A DNA stretch of 64,000 nt, taken from positions 1 through 64,000 of the forward strand of contig CALGUG010000029.1 in assembly GCA_937902315.1 (NCBI GenBank), in the 5' to 3' direction. The notes beneath the pieces were generated by a model. It did not search any database. It saw nothing but the letters and a program-made list of their open reading frames with translations, and was not told the origin of the DNA. How positions within the stretch are numbered: the first letter of the stretch is position 1; each line of letters begins with the position of its first letter. Source of the DNA: an uncultured Chloroflexales bacterium. Its GTDB lineage: Bacteria; Chloroflexota; Chloroflexia; Chloroflexales; Chloroflexaceae. Below, piece after piece: positions 44,940 through 52,708 of this stretch. The position numbers and the translations under genes were made by a program.

Positions 44940-46511
44940 GTGGCAACATTTGCTGATCTCAATATTAATCAATCTATTCTTTCTGCTATATCAGAATTAG
45001 GATACGAAGAACCAACTCCTGTACAAGAACAATCTATACCTTTATTAATTTCTGGGCGCGATGTTATTGCTCAAGCACAGACCGGCACTGGTAAAACAGC
45101 AGCGTTTGCTCTACCGATCGTGCAACGATTGACTCCTGAGCGTATTCCACAAGCTTTAGTTTTGACTCCAACTCGTGAATTAGCTATGCAAGTTGCTGAG
45201 GCCATTTACCGCTATGGTAAGGGCAGCAACATCAGTGTTGCACCGGTCTATGGAGGACAGCCGATCTATCGCCAGTTGCGCGCTCTTGAACAGGGTGTTC
45301 AGGTTGTGGTCGGTACACCGGGCCGCATTATGGACCATATGCGGCGCGGCACCTTGAAGATGGACGCTATCTCGATGGTGGTGCTGGACGAAGCTGATGA
45401 AATGCTCGATATGGGCTTTGTCGACGACATCGAGTTCATTCTGCAGCAGGTTCCAGAAAACCGCCAAACGGCGCTCTTCTCAGCGACAATGCCGCCGGCT
45501 GTGGCTCAGTTGGCAGCCCGCTACACGCGCGAGCCAGCCCGCATTACGATCTCGAACGGTCAGATCACCACGTCGCTGACCGAGCAAACCTATTACGAGG
45601 TGCTTGAGCGCGATAAGCTCGACTCGCTCACCCGTATTCTCGATGTCGAAACGCCGAGCTCTGCGATTGTGTTCTGTCGCACGCGCGGTGATGCCGATGG
45701 TCTGGGCGAGCGCTTGCAGGCTCGTGGTTATCTGGCCGAAGTGATTCACGGCGAGTTAGCGCAAGTGCAGCGCGATCGCGTGATGAAGCGCTTCCGTGAA
45801 GGCCAAGTCGAGCTGTTGGTGGCAACCGATGTTGCTGCTCGTGGTCTGGATATCCCTGATGTCAGCCATGTCATCAACTACGATGTGCCGAACGACCCTG
45901 AAGCGTACGTTCACCGTATCGGTCGAACGGGCCGCGCTGGCAAGACGGGCAAGGCGATTACGATTATTACGCCCCGTGAGCGCCGCCAGCTTCAACTGAT
46001 CGAGCGTGTGAGCAAGACCCGCATTCGCCGCGAGCGCGTTCCTTCTCTAGCCGACGTGGCTGCTCGTCGCCGCGAAGCCTTCAAAGAGACTCTGCGCGAC
46101 GTATTGGCTGAGGGCAACCTCGATCCCTACATCTTGTTGGTCGAGCAGATGAGCGCAGAGGCCGATCCAGTTAACTTGGCTGCAGCTGCTTTCCGCTTGT
46201 TGCTGAACGAGGTCGAGCAAGAGGATACCATCACCAGCATTGAAGGCGATGCGGCTGGTTCAGAAGCAGGCATGCAACGTCTCTTCCTCGATGTTGGTCG
46301 TGCCGAGCACGTTCGCCCCTCTGACATTGTGGGTGCGATCGCGAACGAGTCCGGTCTGCCGGGCCGTGCGATCGGTAGCATCGACATCTACGATCGCTTC
46401 TCGTTTGTAGAAGTACCTATGGACAAAGCTCAGCAGGTGCTGCGCGCCTTGAATCGAACCACCCTGCGAGGCAAAGAGGTGCGCGCTTCGGTCGCCAAGC
46501 CGCGTCGTTAA
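44940..46511 (+). CDS. deaD: DEAD-box RNA helicase with DbpA-type RNA-binding domain
   Basis: A 523-residue ATP-dependent RNA helicase. Motifs in order: Q motif (EPTPVQEQSIP), Walker A AQTGTGKT (about 45-52), PTRELA, TPGR, DEAD in VVLDEADEML (about 150), SAT in LFSATMPP, then the second RecA domain with ATDVAARGLDIP and HRIGRTGRAGKTG. Residues 440-520 form a DbpA-like RNA-binding domain (LFLDVGRAEHVRPSDIVGAI, DIYDRFSFVEVP), as in DeaD/CsdA. It probably acts in ribosome assembly or mRNA turnover, often at low temperature. GTG start at 44940 follows AAGGATC. The first 60 codons are AT-richer than the rest. Confidence 0.92.
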   Translation: MATFADLNINQSILSAISELGYEEPTPVQEQSIPLLISGRDVIAQAQTGTGKTAAFALPIVQRLTPERIPQALVLTPTRELAMQVAEAIYRYGKGSNISVAPVYGGQPIYRQLRALEQGVQVVVGTPGRIMDHMRRGTLKMDAISMVVLDEADEMLDMGFVDDIEFILQQVPENRQTALFSATMPPAVAQLAARYTREPARITISNGQITTSLTEQTYYEVLERDKLDSLTRILDVETPSSAIVFCRTRGDADGLGERLQARGYLAEVIHGELAQVQRDRVMKRFREGQVELLVATDVAARGLDIPDVSHVINYDVPNDPEAYVHRIGRTGRAGKTGKAITIITPRERRQLQLIERVSKTRIRRERVPSLADVAARRREAFKETLRDVLAEGNLDPYILLVEQMSAEADPVNLAAAAFRLLLNEVEQEDTITSIEGDAAGSEAGMQRLFLDVGRAEHVRPSDIVGAIANESGLPGRAIGSIDIYDRFSFVEVPMDKAQQVLRALNRTTLRGKEVRASVAKPRR

Positions 46512-46586
46512 AGGCTGCGAACGGCTTGTGATGGTAGCGTAGATATAGGTCGTATCGCTTCGAGTAAACGGACGATACTCTTCGAG

Positions 46587-46640
46587 TAATGGACGATCAA
46601 TGGCTATCTGTGTTATAGCTGTGTCGTCCATTATTTGTAT
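46587..46640 (+). terminator. Terminator of the helicase gene
   Basis: Ten-base perfect arms (46587-46596 with 46624-46633) enclosing a 5-bp inner stem (46603-46607 with 46615-46619), followed by TTTGT. It ends just before the ribosome site of the protease gene. Confidence 0.65.
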
Positions 46641-46651
46641 CTGAGGTGCCT

Positions 46652-47722
46652 ATGTGTCAGCATACCGTCCATAATGCCCTCCACTGCATTCTTCCGCCCT
46701 ATGTGTTGCGTAATATCGCCGAGCGCAGCTCGGATGCTGAAAGCTCGGGCGCGTTGGAAACGCTTGAAAACGATGCGGCCCTGCGCTTGCTGCGGATCGA
46801 AAAGCCCTTCCGTTTGGGCACGATCCGCAGTTTGTCTTTGAGCAACGAGCCGCTCGAACGTAAAATTCGCATGATCTATTCGGCCGAGGGCGGCCAAATG
46901 TTGCCCGGTTTTTTGGTGCGCGACGAAGGCGAGCCGCCCAGCGAAGATCCGGTTGTGAACGAAGCCTATGATGCCTTGGGCCTGACCTACGACTTCTTCT
47001 GGGAGCTATTTGAGCGCGATTCGCTCGATGGGGCGGGTTGCGTCTTGGCGGCGACGGTCCATTTTGGCCAACGCTATGGCAATGCGTTTTGGAACGGCGG
47101 CCAAATGATCTTTGGTGATGGCGACGATCAGATCTTTAAGCGCTTTACGCTCTCGCTCGAAGTGATCGGCCACGAGTTGACCCATGGGATCGTGCAGAAG
47201 GAAGTGAACCTGAACTATATGCATCAGCCCGGGGCCTTAAACGAGTCGATCGCCGATGTGTTCGGTTCGCTGATCAAGCAGCGCAGTTTGAACCAGAGTG
47301 TCGGCGAGGCCGATTGGTTGATCGGTGCCGATCTGCTGACCGATCAGGTGGCGGCCAAGGCGCTGCGCTCGCTGGCTGAGCCGGGCACGGCCTACGACGA
47401 TCCGATCTTGGGCAAAGATCCGCAGCCGAGACATATGAACGATTTCGTTTCGACCAGCGACGACTATGGCGGCGTTCATATCAACTCGGGCATTCCGAAC
47501 CACGCCTTCTATCTGTTTGCGACGGCCTTGGGCGGCTATGCTTGGGAGCGAGCCGGTCGAGTTTGGTACCATACCTTATTGCGAAGCGAATTTCGCTCGA
47601 ATACAGGCTTTCGGCGCTTTGCGCGCTTGACCTCCGAGACGGCTGAGCGTTTGTACGGCCCAGCTAGTCGCGAAGGCAAGATCCTGCGCGAAGCTTGGCA
47701 GCAGGTCGGGATCGTCGTCTAG
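46652..47722 (+). CDS. Protealysin-like M4 metallopeptidase
   Basis: A 356-residue thermolysin-family zinc protease with no signal peptide and only a short propeptide. This is the protealysin/PLP subtype, which acts inside cells or leaves by an unusual route. The N-terminus has CILPPYVL, matching the short-propeptide signature of protealysins. The zinc site is His174-Glu175-x-x-His178 (GHELTH) with Glu198 in NESIADVFG. A later conserved segment is GGVHINSGIPNHAFYL, containing the His expected to stabilise the transition state. The ATG at 46652 follows GAGGTG. The gene directly downstream encodes an emfourin-type inhibitor, as in Serratia. Confidence 0.92.
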   Translation: MCQHTVHNALHCILPPYVLRNIAERSSDAESSGALETLENDAALRLLRIEKPFRLGTIRSLSLSNEPLERKIRMIYSAEGGQMLPGFLVRDEGEPPSEDPVVNEAYDALGLTYDFFWELFERDSLDGAGCVLAATVHFGQRYGNAFWNGGQMIFGDGDDQIFKRFTLSLEVIGHELTHGIVQKEVNLNYMHQPGALNESIADVFGSLIKQRSLNQSVGEADWLIGADLLTDQVAAKALRSLAEPGTAYDDPILGKDPQPRHMNDFVSTSDDYGGVHINSGIPNHAFYLFATALGGYAWERAGRVWYHTLLRSEFRSNTGFRRFARLTSETAERLYGPASREGKILREAWQQVGIVV

Positions 47723-47777
47723 TTTGAGCCAACGCTGGGGAAGGGCATGCTGTCGCGTTGATTGAAAGTATGTGAGT

Positions 47778-48092
47778 ATGGAGATTCAATTTCTAACTGA
47801 AGGGGGATTCGCAGCATTTCCCGCTCTGCGTCGACCACAACAGATCGACACAGCCTCGTTGCCTGCCGATGAGGCTGTCAAGCTGGAAGGCTTGATCGCA
47901 GCGATCGACTTCTTTAACCTGCCAAGCGAATTGCCGAAGCAGCCCGTCTATCCCGATGCATTTCGGTATACGATCACAGTTAAACAAGGCAAGCGACAAC
48001 ACAGCATCAAACGAAGCGATCCGCTCGAAGATCCGCAGTTGGCCGAGTTGGTGAACCTCTTGCGCGGCTATACACAACCCCCGTCTCGCTGA
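47778..48092 (+). CDS. Emfourin-type protealysin inhibitor
   Basis: A 104-residue small protein starting MEIQFLTEGGFAAFPAL, with LEGLIAAIDFFNLPS in the middle and a hydrophobic FRYTITVKQGKRQHSIK strand pair. This pattern matches the emfourin family, slow tight-binding inhibitors of M4 proteases encoded next to protealysin genes. The ATG at 47778 matches the usual emfourin start; a GTG two codons earlier is possible. It lies 55 bases after the protease gene, presumably in the same transcript, and should restrain the intracellular enzyme. Confidence 0.85.
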   Translation: MEIQFLTEGGFAAFPALRRPQQIDTASLPADEAVKLEGLIAAIDFFNLPSELPKQPVYPDAFRYTITVKQGKRQHSIKRSDPLEDPQLAELVNLLRGYTQPPSR

Positions 48093-48129
48093 GCGTCAAG
48101 CAGAAATGCCTTAGATTTGGTATGATTGA

Positions 48130-48167
48130 ACGAGCCAGCTCATCACAGCTTGTGAGGGCTGGCTCGT
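48130..48167 (+). terminator. Hairpin after the emfourin gene
   Basis: Perfect 10-bp stem (48130-48139 with 48158-48167) plus an inner CTCA/TGAG pair; no T run. Possible terminator of the protease-inhibitor unit. Confidence 0.5.
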
Positions 48168-48256
48168 CTAACGCTCTTGCCCGATCCGTGCGGTGAGGGC
48201 TTTTTGTGGTATCTTGTCTAACGAAACCCGAGATGCCACGTAACGAAAGAGTGACA

Positions 48257-49519
48257 ATGCCGACAATTGCGAAATTAGAAAACGGATTACAGATTCTGGT
48301 TGAAGAGCTGCCTCACACCCATTCCGTTTCAATGGGATATTTTACGAAGGTGGGTGCTTGTAACGAACCCTTGAAAGTGAGCGGTATCAGCCATTTCATT
48401 GAGCATATGTGTTTTAAAGGCACGGAGGCTTTTCCTAGTGCCAAGAGTATTTCTGATGCGGTCGAAGGCGTCGGCGGCATAATGAACGCTGCGACGGGTT
48501 ACGAATCGACCGTCTATTGGGCCAAAGTGGCCGATATACACTTTTCGCGTGCTTTGAATGTGCTGACCGAATTGGTGCGCCGCCCTCTGTTCGAGCAACG
48601 CGAGATCGAAAAAGAGCGTAAAGTCATTATCGAAGAGATTCGCGGCACCCAAGATTCGCCCTCCGACTGGGTGCACAACCTCTTGCAAGAATCGCTGTGG
48701 GGCGCAGATCAGCCCTTTGGGCGCGATATTGCGGGTGATATCGAGACCGTAAGTAGCATTAAGCGTAACGATCTGTTGGCTTTCTGGCAACAGCATTACG
48801 GTATAGGAAATACGGTTGTTTCGGTTGCGGGCAATATCAAAGCCGAGGACGCGATCGCAGCCATCAGCGCTTCGCTCGAAGGCTATCGCAGCGTTTCGCC
48901 GCCGCCCGTGCCGCCCACCAAACAGGCCATTCAGGGGCCGCGCGTTCACTTGGTCTCAAAAGAGACCGAGCAGGGTAATTTCTGCCTCGGCTTCCCTTCG
49001 CTCTCGTTCAACGACCCCGATCGGCGCGCCCTACAAGTGCTCGACACGATTCTGGGCGGCGGCATGTCGTCACGCCTCTTCCAAGAGCTGCGCGAAGAGC
49101 GTGGCTTAGCCTACAACCTCGGCTCTTACCACCTTGAGGTGGCCGACGCCGGTATGTGGGTGGTCTATGGCAGCGTCGAGCTCGATGCGCTCTACGAGAG
49201 TATCAGCGCCAGTATGGAGCAGATCGCGCTGCTGTACGACAAGGGCGTGACCGAAGAAGAACTGCAGTTGGTCAAAGAGCAGGTCAAGGGCGGCATTTTG
49301 CTTTCGCTCGAAGATACTTGGTCGGTGGCTTCGCGCAACGGCTCGCATATGCTGCGTTATGGCGAAGTGGTGCCAGTCGAGCGGGTGGTAGCCGAGATCG
49401 AGGCCGTGACCCAAGAGGACGTTCTGCGGGTGGCGCGGCGTGTGCTCAAGCCCGGCAGCGTTCATTTGGCGGTGATCGGTCCCTACGAGCAGAGCGAGCT
49501 AGAGAAGGCGATTGCCTAG
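48257..49519 (+). CDS. M16 family zinc peptidase (processing-peptidase type)
   Basis: A 420-residue inverzincin protease. The inverted zinc motif His46-x-x-Glu49-His50 (SHFIEH) is present, with the downstream Glu expected in the ERKVIIEEI helix region. The C-terminal half keeps GGGMSSRLFQELREERGLAYNLGSY, the substrate-binding RLF segment of M16B enzymes. Both halves are complete. The enzyme is probably soluble and cytoplasmic, as no signal peptide is seen. The ATG at 48257 is preferred over an upstream start at 48206 because family sequence (LENGLQILVEE) starts here. An FAD oxidase gene follows after 23 bases. Confidence 0.9.
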   Translation: MPTIAKLENGLQILVEELPHTHSVSMGYFTKVGACNEPLKVSGISHFIEHMCFKGTEAFPSAKSISDAVEGVGGIMNAATGYESTVYWAKVADIHFSRALNVLTELVRRPLFEQREIEKERKVIIEEIRGTQDSPSDWVHNLLQESLWGADQPFGRDIAGDIETVSSIKRNDLLAFWQQHYGIGNTVVSVAGNIKAEDAIAAISASLEGYRSVSPPPVPPTKQAIQGPRVHLVSKETEQGNFCLGFPSLSFNDPDRRALQVLDTILGGGMSSRLFQELREERGLAYNLGSYHLEVADAGMWVVYGSVELDALYESISASMEQIALLYDKGVTEEELQLVKEQVKGGILLSLEDTWSVASRNGSHMLRYGEVVPVERVVAEIEAVTQEDVLRVARRVLKPGSVHLAVIGPYEQSELEKAIA

Positions 49520-49542
49520 CTGAAAACGAATGAGGTGTATTG

Positions 49543-50604
49543 ATGCGCGTGGCAATAATTGGGGCAGGTATGGCTGGTTTGAGCGCCGCACGCGAGCTGA
49601 GGCGGCTGCGGCCCGAGCTAGAAGTTCAGATCTATGAGCGCGCCAGCGAGCTTGGCGGGCGGGTGGCGACGGGCTGCATCGACGGTTTGTGCTTCGATTA
49701 CGGGGCCCAATACCTCAAGACGCCCGACCCCGATCTGACAGCTCTGGTCGAAAACGAGCTAGCCCCAAGCCACCCGCAAGATATTCCTCTGCCGGTCTGG
49801 GTCTTCGACGGTCAGGGACGGGTGAGCGAGGGCGATCCGCTACAGAACAACGAGGCCAAGTGGACTTGGTCCAATGGTCTACGGCGTTTGGCCGTCGAAC
49901 TTGCCGGAAGCAGTTCAGTTCGCTTGGGCGTAACGCTGGCTCGCTTCGAGGCGCTGGAGCAAGCCTATGTGCTCTACGATCAGGCGGGAGAGCGCTTCGA
50001 TCAGGTCGATGCCCTGCTGCTCACGCCCGCCGCACCTCATAGTGCGGCCCTTGTTGCGGCGAGCGATCTGCCTGAGAGCCAACAGGAGCGGATCTTAGGC
50101 CAGTTAGGGCAGGTCAGCTACCGTCCTTGCATTTCGTTGGCCTACGCCTATCAGCGCCAGCCTCAGCTCGCTTGGTACGCCGCCGTCAACGCCGACCGCC
50201 AGCACGACATCTCGTGGCTGGCCTGCGAGCACGCTAAGCCCGGGCGGGTGCGCGACGGGAGCGGCCTGCTGGTGGCTCAGCTCGGGCCGCGCGCCAGCCG
50301 CGCCCATTGGGAGGAGCTTCAGGAGGGGACACTGCGCGATTGGCAGGCCGCTCCTGCTTATCTGCATCAGGTTCACCAGCAGATCGAGCAGATTGTGAGC
50401 AGCGCGCTCGGTGCGCCGCGCTGGGTCGATCTGCGCTTCTGGGATGCGGCCCTGCCCGATGGCAAAGCCGACTTCGAGCTATTGAACACGACCCGCCCGG
50501 GCCTCTTCTTCGCGGGCGACTTCACGGCGGGGCAGGGCCGCGTGCATCTAGCCTTCCAACAGGGCCAAGCTGTGGCGCAGCGCATCGCCCAGCAGCTAGC
50601 CTAA
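49543..50604 (+). CDS. FAD-dependent amine oxidase / renalase-like oxidoreductase
   Basis: A 353-residue flavoprotein. The N-terminal dinucleotide-binding motif is VAIIGAGMAGLSAARELR with the following ERASELGGRVAT. DYGAQYLK and the C-terminal GLFFAGDFTAGQGRVHLAFQQGQAVA are typical of the NAD(P)-binding/renalase-type family. The substrate is unknown. The ATG at 49543 follows GAGGTG; the gene is likely co-transcribed with the M16 peptidase gene. Confidence 0.83.
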   Translation: MRVAIIGAGMAGLSAARELRRLRPELEVQIYERASELGGRVATGCIDGLCFDYGAQYLKTPDPDLTALVENELAPSHPQDIPLPVWVFDGQGRVSEGDPLQNNEAKWTWSNGLRRLAVELAGSSSVRLGVTLARFEALEQAYVLYDQAGERFDQVDALLLTPAAPHSAALVAASDLPESQQERILGQLGQVSYRPCISLAYAYQRQPQLAWYAAVNADRQHDISWLACEHAKPGRVRDGSGLLVAQLGPRASRAHWEELQEGTLRDWQAAPAYLHQVHQQIEQIVSSALGAPRWVDLRFWDAALPDGKADFELLNTTRPGLFFAGDFTAGQGRVHLAFQQGQAVAQRIAQQLA

Positions 50605-50619
50605 CCTGAAAATAGGGAT

Positions 50620-50759
50620 TGGGAACGGCCTTTCGGCACACAGCTACAAGCCTCGTTTGTTGGGTGGGATGTTGGTAGCCGTAGGCGGACGCGCCAAGGA
50701 CCGCATGGAAGAGAAAGCCCTCGCCGCAGCAATCTGAAGAAAGCAAACGGATTTGGTAT
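50620..50759 (+). repeat. Mosaic intergenic repeat, single copy with intact right end
   Basis: Plus core TAGCCGTAGGCGGACGCG at 50676-50693, preceded by CTTTCGGCACACAGCTACAA and GGTGGGATGTTGG, followed by CCAAGGACCGCATGGAAG, and ending in CGGATTTGGTAT at 50748-50759. It occupies half of the 284-base gap; the rest holds nothing clear. Confidence 0.8.
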
Positions 50760-50888
50760 GAGAGGCCGATCGGGCCGAGCACGTACCAAGTCCAGCTCGA
50801 CGTATACCCGATGGCCTATTGACGCTGGGCTGAGGAGCGGCTAGCATAACTGCAGAGTTTGTAGGAACCTTTTAGACACTGTGTAGCC

Positions 50889-51989
50889 ATGCTCAATACG
50901 CCGAATCTTGCCCAAACGCTCGCGCGCCAACGCGTCTACCTCTACCTGCTCACGCTTGTGCTCCCCTTCTGGACCTGGATCTGCATCGGCTTTTTTACTG
51001 CGGTCGATTTTCGGATCGTCTTTTGGTCGCTCTTGGAGGTGGCCAGCCAGCGCACGCCCTACGGAGCGGAGGCGACCGCGCGCCTGATGAGCATGCCGAT
51101 CGATAACATCTTCATCGGGACAGGCTCTGGCTATCCGCTGCCGTTCTACATCTTGATTCTGCCGCTGGCTTGGCTGCCCGAAGCGCTCGCTATCGCGCTC
51201 TGGACCGTACTGGGCGCACTCTTGCTCTGGCCGCTCTTCCGGTTGCGCCCCTATCCAATCGCCTACACGCTCTTGCTGCTGCTGCTCTATCTGCCTTTGC
51301 AGCGCGGAATCGTGGCTGCTCAGCCGACCTTCGTCTACTTTGGTTTGACGGCCCTCTTGGTGCTCTCGATAGAGCAGAAAAACTATTGGCTGATCGGCCT
51401 CTTGATTCCGATCCTCGTTCTCAAGCCCCAAAACGGCGCTCTCTTCGCGCTCTATGCCGCGCTCTGGTCGCTCTGGAACGAGCGGCGAGCCTTGCTAATC
51501 GCGGCCTGCTTCGGCCTTTTTCTGTTCGCCACCTCGTATTTTTGGCAGCCGAGCTGGTTTTGGGAGTGGCTGGAACAGCTCAAAACCTACCAAGACGTGA
51601 CCAAGATGCCGAACCTCTTCTGGTACGGTCTGCCGCTGCTTGTGCTGGCCTGGCGCATGCCTTGGTATGTGATGCTGTCGCTCTTGCAGGTCTTTCTCTT
51701 CCCCTTGACCGACCTCTACAGCTTTACGCCGCTTCTGCTGGTTTGGTTTGTCTTGGGCGGCAAACTGGCGCTGTTTGGGACTGGCATCTCGTGGCTGTGG
51801 CTCTTCTTGGGCCTGCCCAACAGCGTGCAAGTCGCTTTGGCGCTGCTTATTGTGCCTTTGGGCGCGGCCATCGTCTGGAGGCGTTTTGGTGTGCAGTTGC
51901 TCAGCCATCCGAGCATTCGCCAGCGCCTGCCTTGGCTGCCAGCCTTCGATTCACACGATCAACAAGCTTTGCAACAGGCGGGCGAATAG
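50889..51989 (+). CDS. Multi-pass membrane protein, GT87-like
   Basis: A 366-residue integral membrane protein with about nine hydrophobic helices. The segment IPILVLKPQNGALFALYAALW resembles the Lys-Pro-Gln helix of GT87-type (DUF2029) polyprenol-phosphate-dependent sugar transferases, and the loop before it is amphipathic. It lies next to four other GT-C genes, which supports a role in glycolipid or glycoprotein assembly. The acidic residue usual in the first loop of GT-C enzymes is not obvious (AVDFRIVFW may hold it). Confidence in the precise family is moderate. Confidence 0.6.
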   Translation: MLNTPNLAQTLARQRVYLYLLTLVLPFWTWICIGFFTAVDFRIVFWSLLEVASQRTPYGAEATARLMSMPIDNIFIGTGSGYPLPFYILILPLAWLPEALAIALWTVLGALLLWPLFRLRPYPIAYTLLLLLLYLPLQRGIVAAQPTFVYFGLTALLVLSIEQKNYWLIGLLIPILVLKPQNGALFALYAALWSLWNERRALLIAACFGLFLFATSYFWQPSWFWEWLEQLKTYQDVTKMPNLFWYGLPLLVLAWRMPWYVMLSLLQVFLFPLTDLYSFTPLLLVWFVLGGKLALFGTGISWLWLFLGLPNSVQVALALLIVPLGAAIVWRRFGVQLLSHPSIRQRLPWLPAFDSHDQQALQQAGE

Positions 51990-52030
51990 CGCGCTGGCGG
52001 AGAGATCGCTGGCTTCGATTCGATCCTTGG

Positions 52031-52621
52031 CGCGTCCGCCTACGGCTACCAAGTCTCTTTCCACCCATTCAGGCGCTAGCTCGCAGCTAGCGCTGCGACC
52101 AGCCAGCCGCTGCGCAGCTGGCTGGTTCTTCGTTTTAGACGGCTTTGGCAGCGAAACGCGGCCTAGTGACTTACCGCTAAGCTTCCAGCAGCTTCGCAGA
52201 GACGGTTTTAGAGCACTTTGGCAGCGAAAGCAGCGAAAGCGTTGTGCCTCCATGCTTCTGCATTGGCGCTCTGCTAGCTATCTTTTTGTGATCTTCTAGA
52301 CTGGCAGCTTGAGCACTAATACCAAATCCGGTTGATTAGGTTCTCTTTGGCCTTCGGCAGAGCGGAACGTGACTCTTTTTGGTGTGTGAGATTTCGTGCT
52401 GCCGCGCGACATCTCACACAAGCCTTTTCCCGGCTTTTCGTTTTTCTGAGCGAAGAGCATGCACGTCTTTAAACGGATTTGGTATAAGCTTCCAGCAGCT
52501 TCGCGGCTAGAAGATTTCGCAGGGCTTTGGGGGCGGGTGTACGCTCCCAAAGCCCTGCATTGCGGGAGAAGGGCTGGGGATGAGGGTGGGCTAGCCGCTC
52601 TGATAGCCGGAGGCGGACGCG
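52031..52621. repeat. Mosaic intergenic repeat locus, inverted core pair with nested MITE
   Basis: Minus core at 52031-52048 and plus core at 52604-52621, filling the 719-base gap between the GT87-like gene and the GT39 gene. A 165-base MITE-like element lies inside (52320-52484). Near the right core is GCATTGCGGGAGAAGGG, half of the hairpin seen at 8622-8648. No gene is supported. Confidence 0.82.
52320..52484 (+). mobile_element. MITE-like element, 165 bases
   Basis: Same terminal inverted repeats as at 23469-23587 (TACCAAATCCG and CGGATTTGGTA, TA at the ends). It is almost identical outside an extra stretch of about 46 bases containing a 10-bp hairpin (TGTGTGAGAT with ATCTCACACA). No coding capacity. 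Confidence 0.75.
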
Positions 52622-52659
52622 GTGAGGACTGCATGGAGGCTAGACGACCCCAGCGCCAA

Positions 52660-52694
52660 AAGCGAAGGGTGTTCAAGCAGCTGCTTGAACACCC
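52660..52694 (-). terminator. Palindromic terminator of the GT39 gene
   Basis: Perfect 14-bp palindrome arms (52667-52680 with 52681-52694) with TTTTG on the plus side and a TTCGCTTTT run on the minus side. It lies 15 bases past the stop of the minus-strand GT39 gene and could work both ways. Confidence 0.6.
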
Positions 52695-52708
52695 TTTTGT
52701 TGTGCGCT

